DNA of 64,000 bases from Gonocerus acuteangulatus (GCA_946811695.1 OX328123.1:151919840-151983839); one strand, 5' to 3'; positions 9,454 to 20,821 are shown, counted from the stretch's first letter. Numbers and translations: made by a program. Notes: generated from the letters alone by a model not told the origin.

Positions 9454-9671
9454 ATGTAGGGCGTACAAAAAATAAAATAGTACAAAGAAAATTGGAGTAC
9501 TAATCTTTTGACCTGGGCCATATATAAAGAATAAATAATTATACTGTTCTTACCACGTTTTACTAAAAAACTCATTCTACTCTTAAGTGCGATTGGAAAA
9601 AAGAGCCAATTAAAAAGTCAGGTAAACATATAGAAAAACTTGTTGAAAAGAGCAAAAATAACAACTTTGTA

Positions 9672-9834
9672 GGGGTCTCCCATTGTCTAATGGCTAGCGC
9701 CTTGGATTCATAAGCGGGAGATGGTGGGTTCGATTCCCAACCTCCGGCAGGAATTTTATCATCCCACGGCTCGCTGGTAAAATTACTCGCTGCACCGTGG
9801 ATGTCGGCACTTGTGACCTAGTTGTAGATGCGCC

Positions 9835-9901
<67 letters not shown>
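9672..9901 (+). mobile_element. tRNA-derived SINE (SINE-1) with poly-A and target-site duplication
   Basis: The tRNA-like head has an A box (TGTCTAATGGCTAGCGCC) and a B box (GGTTCGATTCC). A body with a TGTAGATGCGCCG tail follows, then about 65 A. The insert is flanked by the 9-bp duplication AACTTTGTA at 9663-9671 and 9902-9910. The acceptor arm does not pair, so this is not a working tRNA gene. Its mobility depends on a LINE reverse transcriptase. Confidence 0.9.
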
Positions 9902-9905
<4 letters not shown>

Positions 9906-9910
9906 TTGTA

Positions 9911-10380
9911 ATTTCAAACTATTCTTTCTCCAATTGACAACGTTTCATCTAAAATTACACCAGGATCTATTTTGGAGATAATTTAGAATATTTTCGAATG
10001 GCTACTTTTCAAATAACGCGATTTCTCAACCGTTTTCGACATATTTACCAAAATACACAAAGACCAGAAAACTTTTCATGCCTATGTGTGTTTCCAAACA
10101 CATTCACTTTTGCAAATGGCCATCGCTGCGGTCAAGCAATAGAAATAAATAATAATAATAATACATTTCTTTTTCGAATACTTCCTTAACTCCAAATGTA
10201 ACCAAAATTTAAACACCTCAGTTTAAATGAATTTCAAGCGTGTAGAAAATATTTCAACTAAAGCAATCGTTTCTGAATACACAAACTTAATACAAAACAT
10301 TGGAAAATATTTGAATCTATTTTTCTAAGGAACGGTTACAGATGTCGTTTTAAAACTGGTTTTATTCCTTTTCCTATTAT
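9911..10380. other. No gene recognised
   Basis: AT-rich with a short AAT run near 10147; nothing I can name. Confidence 0.4.
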
Positions 10381-10390
10381 AAGGAACCTA

Positions 10391-10447
10391 TAAAAAGAAT
10401 ACCTATAAAAAGAATACCTATAAAAGAATACCTATAAAAAGAATACC
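10391..10447 (+). repeat. 15-bp tandem repeat at a LINE insertion site
   Basis: About four copies of CTATAAAAAGAATAC. The last copy forms the left target-site duplication of the LINE that follows. Confidence 0.85.
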
Positions 10448-11166
10448 AGGACATGAGGACATTTAACTCAGTACAGCTGTAGACCTACAAGCGAAACTAG
10501 CGACGAAAAGACCTACGCTGGACTTGAAATCTGTGACTTCATCGGACTTATACAAAACATTACAAACTAACATACTGTACGAGTGGGACAGTGAGTGGCG
10601 AAAAACTGATGCCAAGTTGAGGGATATTAAAAATACAACGAAGGCCTGGACAAATGAATACTTCTCTCGTCGGGACGAAGTCATCGTGTCCAGGCTTCGT
10701 ATTGGACACACCTTACTTACCCATTCCTACCTACTAGACAGAAAGGACAGACCGACTTGTAGATATTGTAACGAGACTCTGACCATTAAACATATACTTA
10801 CCAACTGCAGACAGCGCAATAACTTGACCATGCCTTACGACTTACACGACATACTGACAGAAGGTAGCCCTCACATTAGTACACTACTCAGGCATCTAAA
10901 ACACACAAAGTTATACTCCAAAATGTAAATAATTAAATTTTATCCCTTTGAATGTATATATTTATTTATGTTTTTTATTCTATATTTTTCTTTCCTTTGT
11001 TACAGTTATCATTTATTTCCTTAGTTTCTTTCTCGTTTATTTATTTGTTGTATTTTTGTTCATGTTTTATTGGTAGGTACTAAGACATATTTCTCAGTTG
11101 ACTGCTTTTAAAGAGTTTCTTGCCTAAGTTGCGGAACTCTATAATTATATAAATAAAAATAAATAA
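10448..11166 (+). mobile_element. 5'-truncated LINE-A copy
   Basis: Starts inside RNase H (GHEDI, then a stop, LSTAVDLQAK) and continues through RRDEVIVSRLRIGHTLLTHS, the terminal CCHC (PTCRYCNETL, KHILTNC) and the last residue of LINE-A ORF2. An AT-rich 3' region ending in AAATAAAAA-type repeats follows. Protein and 3' region nearly match 40932-41700 (minus), so the copy is recent. AAAAGAATACC before 10448 recurs at about 11166-11177 as a target-site duplication. Confidence 0.9.
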
Positions 11167-11373
11167 AAGAATACCTACAAGCATATGAACTCGAAAACGT
11201 AAGCATTAAGGTTTTTTTTTTTTTTTTTTTTTTCAACGAACTTGCCTTTCAAATTGGGCGATAGATTTTTATACCCAAATCCCTAAAAATCGGTCCATTT
11301 TTTAGCTTGCAAGTGTGCAAACAGACAAAATATATACTTACATTTTTATATTCACATAAATTCGTACATATCT

Positions 11374-11400
11374 ACAGTAGACTCTCCGTTATCCGGCGTT
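11374..11400 (+). mobile_element. Tigger/pogo-type terminal inverted repeat
   Basis: CAGTAGACTCTCCGTTATCC directly after TA is the classic Tigger end. CTCTAATCCGGCG and a complementary AGATTAGAGAA occur near 11758-11788, suggesting remnants of the same family. No transposase is visible, so this is a MITE or deletion relic with an uncertain right end. Confidence 0.5.
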
Positions 11401-11783
11401 CTCTTACGCCGCTCTCTCTATTCCGTCCGTCTCCGAGAGGACTGAGTGACGGATCTCGGATCTCGACGGAGCTAGACCGGCTCGAAAGTACTAGACAACT
11501 TTCCCTTCTTAGCTATCCAAGCATTTGTTCCGTGGTATTTCATTGAATGGAAGTCAAAGAAGACAAATATGTTTCGTTTTAGAGACAGGAAGTTGTGTTC
11601 CTACTACGAAAATAAATGTTCCAACCAAGGCATCTGTGGCTAGAACTCCTGCCTGATTTTAGCTAGTCTATTTCGAACATTCATCGCGGAATTTATTTTA
11701 TAATTCGGTACCTAAATTTAACTTAAATCTGCAATATAAGTGACCGCTTCTAACTAAATTCTCTAATCCGGCGTTTTCAGATT

Positions 11784-11975
11784 AGAGAATTCCGTCAATA
11801 GCCTATTTCGTAGGCGCAGAAAATCGCTGAAAATTCTATCCCATCCAACTCGCTCGTTCAAAAAACAGCGTGAATGTGTTTTCCATTCAAAGCATGAGCA
11901 TCCATATGGAAAGCACATTCGGAGAATTTTCTCGTCGTGCAAGGAATTCATGACGGTTTTTACTCGGAGCCTAGG
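11784..11975 (+). repeat. About 190-bp dispersed repeat, copy 1
   Basis: Matches 13751-13940 at roughly 95 percent identity in the same orientation (shared GAATTCCGTCAATAGCC, GTGAATGTGTTTTCC, CATATGGAAAGCAC, GACGGTTTTTACTCGGAGCC). Flanks differ. Family unknown. Confidence 0.85.
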
Positions 11976-12009
11976 TCTTGTGAAAATTTTCATTTCAAGG
12001 AACAACACG

Positions 12010-12855
12010 ATACGGGAAACACTGTAAAATCTGATTACGTCTCGTTTGAGACTAGGGAAGGTTTTGAGAGTTCAGCCATAGGAGATAGTGTTTAATATTT
12101 ATAAATTCTAAGCGAAAGTTGAGGCAAAAACATTTCCTCTTTGTGATATGAACACAACGGGAACTTTATATTGTTCATTTTACTGTGTCGGGATTGTAGG
12201 CCACGCTCTTTCCCCTCAAATACACCATCTCTTTGAACAGGAAGCGTTATATTTTAAAGTGTTTTCGGCCATAGCTTTGGCTATATATTGACGTACATTA
12301 AACTCTTCCTCCATTGTCAATATTCTCAGAGCCTTCACTGGTACTACACCAGATATAATCAGTTTTTATTGAGTTTCACGTTGTATGTTGAAATTTGGAC
12401 ATAAAACAGGTGGAACCGTCGGGAATATTTTACTGAGAATTCGAAATTGTCCATATACCTAAATGAACAAGCAAAATGAGTCATGAGGCATTGGCAGACC
12501 TAATCATTGCAGTCTTCATCCCAATTACATAATAATTACACATTTAAAAGTTATTGACAATGGCGAGCCACCAGCTGATGCGAATCATTCATCCCTTTTT
12601 TTTGCGGATAAAAAGATTTTTATTTCATTTATTTTATTTATTTAATATTTTAAGGTTTTACAGAGTTAAAAACTTCGTTTTTGTCCGTTCCCTGCCTAGA
12701 ACCGTAGTGGCTGAGGGGTTGGATTACTTTAGCTTGTACTAGTATACATTCTGGGTCAGTCTCATAAGAAACACGAATTGTGTTGACAACTTTTAAGGAA
12801 GCCCAATTTCATTCAATCAACGATTTAAATATTTTAGTTGCGTTTAGAGTTTATG
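12010..12855. other. No gene recognised
   Basis: AT-rich sequence; I see no supportable feature. Confidence 0.4.
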
Positions 12856-12870
12856 ATGTGGAAAAAACAA

Positions 12871-12930
12871 TTTTTTTTTTTTTTTTTTTTTTTTTTTACG
12901 GCGCATCTACATCTTGGCCATTAGCGCCGG
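12871..12930 (-). mobile_element. 5'-truncated SINE-1 tail with target-site duplication
   Basis: Only the poly-T and the last 35 bp or so of SINE-1 (GGCGCATCTACATCTTGGCC, reverse complement of its 3' end) are present. GAAAAAACAA flanks it at 12861-12870 and 12932-12941. Severe 5' truncation with a duplication shows LINE-style target-primed insertion. Confidence 0.75.
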
Positions 12931-12985
12931 GGAAAAAACAATTAAACTGACTTCAGTAATTTTGAGATTTTCGTATAAAATATTA

Positions 12986-13125
12986 AAGGGGATCTCCTCG
13001 TGGTCTAGTGGCTAACGCTCTAGATTCTCGTGCGGTAGATGAAGGTTCGAGTCCCGTCTGCAGCAGGGAGTTTTCTCATTTCAGGCTAGTTGAGGAAATT
13101 CCCGGCCGTATAAAAAAATAAAAAA
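12986..13125 (+). mobile_element. tRNA-derived SINE, variant head
   Basis: A box TGGTCTAGTGGCTAACGC and B box GGTTCGAGTCC lie 36 nt apart, with a body ending in an A-rich AAAAAATAAAAAA tail. The head resembles SINE-1 but the tail differs. The acceptor ends do not pair, so it is not a tRNA gene. Confidence 0.7.
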
Positions 13126-13200
13126 TACGTAAATATATTGAATACGGTTAGTAAGTATTAAACCGTGGAATGTACTCGAAAGCTTATTACATTTCCTAAA

Positions 13201-13257
13201 TTTTTTTTTTTTTTTAATTTGGGTGCGTTGACTGCTATGGCCATTGGCACCAAATTT
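13201..13257 (-). mobile_element. 5'-truncated SINE tail
   Basis: A T-run followed by GGGTGCGTTGACTGCTATGG and CCATTGGCACC, a diverged form of the SINE-1 tail (GGCCATTAGCGCC). Confidence 0.5.
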
Positions 13258-13425
13258 CAGTATTGTTCAGTTTTTAATTGGATGTTGTATTTTTTTATTC
13301 CAAAGAGCAAAGAAATTAAATGAGAAGCTTGTTTGTATTTGTTTACAATAGAGGTTACTTTTTGAATGAGCGAATAAAAAGTAATAAAAGTTGGTAATTT
13401 CAAGTTTATTGAAGGCAGTTTTTTT

Positions 13426-13456
<31 letters not shown>

Positions 13457-13750
13457 TTTTACTTAATTTAAGCATACAAAAATACTGACTATCTATTCCA
13501 AGCTATCCAGATAATAGTAAGGATAGGCAATTTATCGAAACTGTGACACACTTGTTGAGACTTAGAATTTTTTTTTTTAACCTGAAACAGAATTTTCACA
13601 ACGCTACAAATGCTTCTCAACTATTAAAAGACACTTAAATTAATTTTTCAGCATACATTAGATAGCCTATAATATAATATTCAAAACAATAACACACAAC
13701 AGAAATATTCTTTAACCGATCAACACAAAAATGATTCAGTCAGTACGAAC

Positions 13751-13940
13751 GAATTCCGTCAATAGCCTATTTCGTAGGCGCAGAAAATCGCAGAAAATTC
13801 TATTCCATCCAACTCGCTCTTTCACAAAACAGCGTGAATGTGTTTTCCATTCAAAGCATGAGCATCCATATGGAAAGCACATTCGGAGAATTTTCTCGTC
13901 GTGCAAGGAAATTCATGACGGTTTTTACTCGGAGCCTTGA
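13751..13940 (+). repeat. About 190-bp dispersed repeat, copy 2
   Basis: See copy 1 at 11784-11975. A few substitutions and single-base indels separate the two. Confidence 0.85.
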
Positions 13941-14106
13941 CAGCCGTTGACGTTGCCAAGTCGGGACTATAAAGACTTTAAGGGCAAGGAAAAAAAAGTA
14001 AAAATAAAAAGACCTGCTTTCGCTTTCTCTAGAAGTCTCTTCATTTTTCTCCATAGGACCCTTTTTACGTGCATTCCGTTCCTCATAAACCCTTTTCTAA
14101 CAATCA

Positions 14107-14137
<31 letters not shown>

Positions 14138-14140
<3 letters not shown>

Positions 14141-15935
14141 TCAGTGTCAAAATGTTAGACACACCCTTGAAATTTCAAAAATTTAACGTAATTTTTTGTA
14201 ATCGTGATTTTACCTTACTTTATAAGTTACTTCAAATGTCTATAATTGTAAAAAAAAAAAAAAAAAAGAAAATGTAATTTATAGCTGGCCTCTATTCTAT
14301 ATCGAGATATAACTATTAACGGCAATGTTTTCGTGTGTCAAAATGATTCACACAGTTGATGTTATTTTCAATCCTTTAATTCTTAAATGGTTGATGAGGG
14401 ACTTTTAGACCTCAAACATTGAAAGCATTAAGGTTTGACATTTTACCTTAGTCCTATGTTCAATTTCAAAGAGAATTTTGGTGAAATTTCCTGTAAAAAA
14501 GAAGTGTTTATTTCAGGAAGAGTGCCGTTTAATTTCTTCACTACACTAGGATGATATGAGCTTTAAGGAGATTACACGTCACATGAGACGAAGTTTTTCG
14601 ACTGAAACCAAGGTAATTCGGTTCGGAGAGATGTACAGTACCCATCCCTCAACTGGAAGGTCACCAGCTCTACTAATAACGGAGGAACGATTCGAAGAAA
14701 GGTTCTAAAAATATCCAAAGCATTTTTACAGGAAGTCAGTCCAAGATTAGGAAGGTCCAATGGTTACTGCAATGATCGCAAAACATAGCGAGAAAAATAA
14801 ATAAAGTGGAAACCTGTTTTAAATTCTCGATATAAGATAGTTCGAATGGACTTTGCAGAAAAAGTTATGTGATGGACCGATTAATACAAGAAATTTATTT
14901 TTCCAATGAGGAAACATTTAATTTGGATGGACCTGATGGTTTTACTGTTTATTTTGTTGATTTAAGAAAAGAAGAACATATTTTATCTCGGCGGCAAAGG
15001 GGCGGAGGAAGTGTTATGGTTTGGGCAAGTATTGGGTACAAGAACAAGGTCAACTTTCTTTTTAGGAGAGTAAATTCAAAAGAGTATCGAAAGTTATTAG
15101 AACAAGAATAAATACTTTTAATGACATGGTAGAGGGTTCAACTGTATTTCAGAATGAAAACACTCCAATCCATTCGGTAAGAATTATTAGGGAAGGGTTT
15201 ATAGAAAATAATATGGACGGACTAGATTGGCCACCTATTTCCCCAGTAATTAATATTATGGAAAATATCTCGGGAAGGCTTTCCCGAAGAATATACAAGG
15301 AGTCAAGTCAATATTCAACAATCATAGAACTAAAAAGTGCAATACTAGCTACATATTGTCGATACAAATGCAAACTAACGAATATGAAAAAATGCATCTT
15401 TCATTGTCCATCTTTAATAATTTCTGCTGGACTTATTTACGGCAAATTCTTCAATCTGACTTCACTCTATTAAAGGGAAAGTATTCCACTATCGAAAGAT
15501 CAAATCTGCCGAATATTTGACTGTCCAAAAAAAAGTTATGAATAAATACTTTTCCACTCTGAAAAGTATTGATTTTCATATTCGTTAGTTTGCTTTTGTA
15601 TCGACGATGTGTGGAAAAACATCAAGAAACATCAAAACAATTATTTCATTCAATAATACTTATTATTAATTATTTCGGTGTTGGAAAAAACAGAGAATTT
15701 TAAATTCTACTTTTATTATCTTCCTCTTCCAGTGTATCTAACATTTTGACGCACCTAGAATCCATTTTTCAACGTTTTATTTTATGTCTATTTTGTATTG
15801 GAATTTAATATTAAAAGGCATTAGGAGATAAGTTAAAAATAATTGTACTAATATTTTTGTATTGATCAAGTCAAATAAACAAGTCAGAAACAACAAAAGT
15901 ATAGCATTTTTAACAATCTGACACTGAGTATACAT
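14138..15935 (+). mobile_element. Tc1-like element, full length but inactive
   Basis: Left end CACTCAGTGTCAAAATGTTA and right end (reverse) TACTCAGTGTCAGATTGTTA are inverted and both abut (TA)n, the known Tc1 target dinucleotide. A second inverted copy of the end lies at 15728-15757. Coding debris runs through FNLDGPDGFTVYFVDL, SRRQRGGGSVMVWASIG, FQNENTPIHSVRII and LDWPPISPV..MEN. These match the Tc1 DDE domain, but the second catalytic Asp (FQQDNAPIH) is lost and stops and frameshifts interrupt it. Confidence 0.8.
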
Positions 15936-15938
15936 GTA

Positions 15939-16018
<80 letters not shown>
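15936..16018. repeat. (TA)n microsatellite between two DNA transposons
   Basis: About 80 bp of TA with two TACATA interruptions, directly joining the Tc1-like right end to the MITE at 16019. Confidence 0.95.
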
Positions 16019-16021
<3 letters not shown>

Positions 16022-16297
16022 GGTGATTCAGGTCTAAGTAGCCAAACTCTAGGAGGTGATTCTAGACATCATTTACAACAAAAAAGTTCATTTAAAGTAT
16101 GGCCCGATTCCGAATGGAAAAGGGAAGAAAAACAATCCTGTCTTATTCATTAAAAAATATGTCTACCTTAAAAAAACAGAAAATTGGACATAGCTCCTTT
16201 TCCATTCGGAATCGGACCATACTTTAAATGAACTTTTTTCTTGTAAATGTTGCCTAGAATCACCTCCTCAAGTTTGGCTACTTAGACCTTAATCACC

Positions 16298-16300
<3 letters not shown>
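16019..16300. mobile_element. 282-bp MITE with about 108-bp terminal inverted repeats
   Basis: CAGGGTGATTCAGGTCTAAG at the left and its complement at the right form arms of about 108 bp at roughly 93 percent identity, around a 65-bp AT-rich centre. TA lies on both sides. A TA target and a CAGGGTG end fit a Tc1/mariner-type MITE. A half copy lies at 29060-29245. Confidence 0.9.
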
Positions 16301-16357
<57 letters not shown>

Positions 16358-16407
16358 GTGTGTATATACATACATATATATCATATATATATATATATAC
16401 ATGTATA
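16301..16407. repeat. (TA)n-rich microsatellite
   Basis: TA repeats with TACATATGTGTG interruptions, again joining two transposon ends (16300 and 16408). Confidence 0.95.
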
Positions 16408-17325
16408 CAGGGTGCCCCCAAAATAAACGGCAAAACTTCTGGAATCGATGCAGGATGAAAAAAGGGAGAAAAAAAGTCCTTTGGCATTTTTCTCGTTATT
16501 GCTTCGTTTCCGAGAAAAACCCCTCGACTTGACGCAGCGTCTTTCCACACATTCCTCGATAATAAACTGTAAGTTTTCTTCGAGGAAGTACTTTTGTCAC
16601 AAAGATTAGGAAGCTGGGTCTTAGTCCAGCCAACTACGGGAGGGCAATCCAAAATTGTTTAGGCATTAACCAGCTATGGCGTTGGATTGGACGTGGTGGG
16701 CCGGTATTTTGGCCAGCTCGATCTCCAGAGCTCACACTCTTGGATTTCTTTGCAAGGAGACACATTTGGTCTACAAGGAGCCCCTTGCCACAAGTGAGCA
16801 GCCCATCCGTCGCATCAGATGGGCCTGAGAACAGATTACAGCAGAGCAATGCATAAATGCCATCCAGTCTGTCAATGTGCGTTGTGATGCCTGTATTGCT
16901 GCAAGGAGCCAAACCTTTGAACAGTTTTGGTGCATTTGATTGGTAGGAAGTATTAAAAGAAGAAATTTTTATTTTAAATTTATTTATGCGTCCAGTGTCA
17001 AATGTTAAACTGTTTTAAGAATTGAAAATTTAATTTTATCAAGAATTAAAAGTTTGTTTTTTTTTTGTGTTTTTTTGACTTTCCTTCGAAGAGAAGTAAC
17101 TATTTTAAATTACCTTCGTTGAACTTGAAGAAGATTTTTTGTTTTGTTTTTTTTGGGGGGGGGAAGAGGTGGGAGGGTAGAGGTGGGAGGGTAGAGGGGA
17201 TAGATGATAAAACGTGTACTTTTAATGATTTTTATACAGGCATTATGCAAGAATGCCTTCTCTCAATTGTGTTGTCGTTTTTAGCGTTTTTCTCGGAAAC
17301 GAAGCAAAAACGATATTTGATATTT
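16408..17325 (+). pseudogene. Mariner/Tc-like transposase C-terminal relic with end
   Basis: The left end CAGGGTGCCCCCAAAATAAA follows TA. Further in, the frame reads WIGRGGPVFWPARSPELTLL then DFFARRHIW. This matches the WPARSPDLTPLDFFLWGHLK block of a mariner/Tc-type family common in arthropods. The right side (17270-17320) carries a reverse complement of the left subterminal part (CGTTTCCGAGAAAAA). G-rich repeats at 17152-17195 lie between. The N-terminal half is missing; a related N-terminal piece lies at 34049-34415. Confidence 0.55.
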
Positions 17326-17327
17326 AT

Positions 17328-17978
17328 TTATTAAGAGTTTCGCAACTTTTGGCGACTTGCTCTTTAACATACATCAAGATATTACAGAATACTTTTTGCA
17401 CATTGTATATATAACAAGTCAGTACATTTTATGAGTATAGCTAGTACATTAGTGAGCTAATTAATAATAACAATAACATGTTTTATATAATATATTTCAC
17501 AATAACAATACGGTAATATGATAGATATTAAATAGAGTGTGAAGAGGGGGAAAAAAAAAGTGGGAGGGGGGAGGGTAGAAGAGGTAAGATTATATTGGAG
17601 ATAGGGCTTTATTTTTAAATGTAGGTTAATTAACTTAATTTCTTAAAAATGTAAATGATTTTATAAAGGCTATTTCGTTCATTATTTTAAATTAACTTTA
17701 GGAGGTAAATTCGAGATAAGGCTAGATTTTTGAATAGAGGTTAATTGTCTTTAAGTGAGTTAGTATGGTGTTAATATGTGGACTATTTTCGGCAAGTTAG
17801 TCGTGTGTTTAACTGTTAATGTTCAATGGACGGGCAAGCAGAACTATTTTATCTCCCGTATAAACAATCTTGTTCTTCCATCATTATAGCACCAAAATTA
17901 TAGTGTAGTGATCTGTAGGTGCACTATTTTTAAGTAATATTTATTTTATTCTGTTAATATTTTTTCAATAAAAAAAAG

Positions 17979-18032
<54 letters not shown>

Positions 18033-18125
18033 GTTAATGTCTCGTTACAACATGCGCATACAGGTCTGTCTTGTCGTTCCAGAAGCAAAATCTACGCTTC
18101 AGTGACAAATTCTTTTCGGGAAACG
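17328..18125 (-). pseudogene. LINE-A-related ORF2 tail and 3' region
   Basis: The 3' end (plus strand TTATTTATTAAGAGTTTCGC) resembles the LINE-A tail (GAGTTCCGCAACTTAGGC). Coding sequence near 18031-18100 gives a tail like LERQDRPVCACCNETLTVK, matching DRKDRPTCRYCNETLTVK in LINE-A. A retrocopied sequence splits it at 17823-18028. Confidence 0.6.
17823..18028 (+). mobile_element. Retrocopied transcript 3' end with poly-A
   Basis: An AT-rich sequence of about 150 bp ends with AATAAA and then about 50 A with one G near the start. The 12-bp duplication AACTGTTAATGT lies at 17811-17822 and 18029-18040. A polyadenylation signal, poly-A and duplication are the marks of a LINE-mobilised mRNA end. 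A 5'-truncated LINE of another family is the alternative. The source transcript is unknown. Confidence 0.7.
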
Positions 18126-18143
18126 AGTGAACTCATCATGCCC

Positions 18144-18280
18144 TTTTAGCGCGGTTCCTCCCTACCTCCATAGGGAGAACCCGCGTATGAGGTTGACCTT
18201 ACGACGCAATCCGGAAGTGCCGACTAGAAACTTTCTCGTTTCAGACCCCATACACACCGAAAATATAGGTGGTTCAAATT

Positions 18281-18338
<58 letters not shown>

Positions 18339-18730
18339 CACAATGGTAAATGATGGTCCGATTTTGATAAAATTGGGTGCAAAAATCTTTCCTCTAATTT
18401 GAAAGGTCAGTCAACTTCGTTAACCAGCAGAATCCGCCCACTGGAAGATGACGTTTGGGGCGAAATTCGCGCAAAAAAATCGTAAAGCTTACGTTTTTGA
18501 GTTCATACGCTTGCAGGAACTTGTTTTATAGGTTTCTAAAAATAGAAAACGAATGAAACCATTTTTAAGGCGATATTCGTAACCGTTTTTGAGAAAAGTG
18601 GAACAAATGTTTTTGTAAGTCATTATTTTTTTGTGGGTACTTAGAATTTCGGGATTCAATTGAAATATTTTTTTCATCTTGGAAATTCATCTCGATTAAT
18701 ATGTTTAAATTTTGGTTATATTTGGAGTTA
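18144..18730 (+). repeat. Family F1 interspersed repeat
   Basis: Starts TTTTAGCGCGGTTCCTCCC with a hairpin and runs through CCGGAAGTGCCGACTAGAAA, (TA)n at 18283-18335, GGTCCGATTTTGATAAAATT, ATCCGCCCACTGGAAGATG and CGTAACCGTTTTTGAGAAAA. It aligns along its length with 59636-60250. It appears inserted between two parts of a LINE. Confidence 0.85.
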
Positions 18731-18739
18731 AGGAAGTAG

Positions 18740-19110
18740 GGGGTTCTCCTGTTTGAGCATATAAACTAACACTTGGGCTACTTCGAAATGCACCTATTGG
18801 GATACGAAGACCGGCATTGTGTATTGTGTCAAGTATTTTAAGTGAGCTAGGCTTGACAGATGAATATGCACTAGATCCTTAATCAAAAACGGATCTTGTG
18901 AAGGAGCGGTAGAATTGTAACATGGTTTTCCTATCAGCTCCCCATTTAGTTGTTCCTATTATTATATTATTACCTTGAGAAGGTTTAATGATTTTTTACA
19001 ATTTTCTTTCAAACTCTTAAGATGTGGTATCCATGTTAGTTTTCTGTCAAATGTCAAGCCTAGAAATTTGGGTGTTGTAGTTCTTATTCGTTGTCCGTTC
19101 AGTTGTTATC
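18740..19110 (-). pseudogene. LINE reverse-transcriptase fragment (LINE-A-related)
   Basis: The minus strand decodes to LINE-A-like blocks around the end of the reverse transcriptase (Y-SAS---LK, TIHNAGLRIPIGAF, FLGLTFDRKLTWIPHLK-like) with frame changes. It and the tail at 17328-18125 probably came from one insertion later split by F1. Confidence 0.5.
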
Positions 19111-19126
19111 TGGTCTTGATTTATCC

Positions 19127-19132
<6 letters not shown>

Positions 19133-19172
<40 letters not shown>
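19133..19172. repeat. (TA)n microsatellite
   Basis: Pure TA run followed by TACATATAAA. Confidence 0.95.
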
Positions 19173-19179
<7 letters not shown>

Positions 19180-19189
19180 AATATTTTGA

Positions 19190-20470
19190 AAATGTTGGAA
19201 AAAAAGGGAAGAACGGCGTAGTATATCCAGACAATGAAGGAGCTACCGACAGCACCAGATAACCATCTCTTTATTGAGATGAGCTGGTAGAGGACCGAAG
19301 AGAATGCCTGCTATCATTGTTCAGTATCTCCTGACCCTGGTCCCGGCTCTGTCAGCACTCTGTACGTCCTGACTCACTGGCAGATTTATTGGGGTTAGGT
19401 TAGGCAACGCCGGAAACCCGCAGACCCGGAAACTGGAAGGCTTGGCTAGGGGCGACGGATATAACCGTCATTCGTTTATAGAAGAAACTCCTCACCAAAT
19501 GTCACTTTCTTTTATATAGATTTTGATTTCAAATCTCTGAACGTATTGGAAATAAAATATTTCATCGAATAAAAAAAAATTATCAGTTTATTGTTTTATT
19601 GAAAAAAGTTGAATACTCAAAATATTTCATTGAGTAGTCTAAATTGTTTAGATTTACCCTATATTCCACTTAAGTTCATTTATAATTAACAGTAAGCCGG
19701 AATTTTCCTGAAATTGAGTACTTTTAAGTGCGACGAAAATCGTTTACGGAATTGATATGTTCTTGAAAAGAACTTATTTTAAGAACTTCCTAGAAGCAAA
19801 CACTAAATATTGAAATAAAATTGGGGGATGATGAGCATGTTCGACAGCAACCCAATAATGTACAGCCCGCTATACCTGTTCATTTAAATAAAGATGCCTT
19901 TTTCTCTAGATTTCCTGAATTAATTATTTCACATTTTCATATGTGCCTGTTCAAACCATAGATTTTTTTTTTTTTCATAAACTAAACTATAAAATGCATA
20001 TATCCGTTTAGCATAATTTATAAAATTAGTATTTTTATTGTGTAGGTTCATGTTTATATTTATGAAGGAAATGTCACGTTTATTTACGGATTCGTGAAAG
20101 TTTAGCTAACCATCCTAATGTTCTCTTATTTTGCTAAGAATATTTACAAACAGTATGATATATTTATAGCATTATTACGGACTATGAAATTTAAGAGTTT
20201 TCCTTATATATTTAAATTTCAATGGATAAAAATACTCAAGGCAAGAATAAACATTTATCTTTCCTGGATATATGTAGTAAACGCTCAACATTTTGTGATT
20301 GCATGTGTGCGTGTGAATTTTCCAATCACAAAAAATGAATAACTATCAGAAATTCAAGAGTTTAATAATGCATTTGTGCTGTAGTAAAAAGTAAATTCAA
20401 TCAAGTCTGTACGTTATGGCGCCTTCCTAAGAACGCTTACGATATTCATATCAAAACTTAGAGAGTTAAT
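19190..20470. other. No gene recognised
   Basis: 19190-19500 is less AT-rich and holds a small hairpin (CATCTC/GAGATG near 19263-19282) and two TTAGG units, too few to suggest a telomeric array. The rest is AT-rich and unexplained. Confidence 0.35.
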
Positions 20471-20477
20471 AGAAAAA

Positions 20478-20530
20478 TGTAAGGTAAGGTGCTTTGTTAT
20501 GTAAGGTAAGGTGCTTTGTTATGTAAGGTA
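20478..20530 (+). repeat. 22-bp tandem repeat
   Basis: TGTAAGGTAAGGTGCTTTGT plus TA, 2.4 copies. Confidence 0.9.
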
Positions 20531-20818
20531 ACCTCATTGACTTTATTAGGATTGAATATTAGTTAATTATTATAATTGTAATCAAATTTGAGGGATTAGG
20601 CTGGTAACTCCATTATTTCATGAAGCATTCGATGTTTGTACGACATAAAATATAAATTTATATTTATTTAATTTTCAATATAAATAAAAAACAACAACAG
20701 ATTTTTTGGTCGGGATATCTAAGTGTACCACCATTTTCTAACCTGTGTAGAGTACCAGTATGTATTTTATTGTTATTCGACAGAGATATTTATATATAAA
20801 TTTACTTAAATTCCTGAG

Positions 20819-20821
<3 letters not shown>

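Noticed and set aside
12986..13060. Functional tRNA gene
   Set aside because: Good internal promoter boxes but no acceptor-stem pairing; the sequence continues into a SINE body with an A-rich tail.
19390..19420. Telomeric TTAGG repeats
   Set aside because: Only two adjacent units occur, far too few for an interstitial telomeric array.
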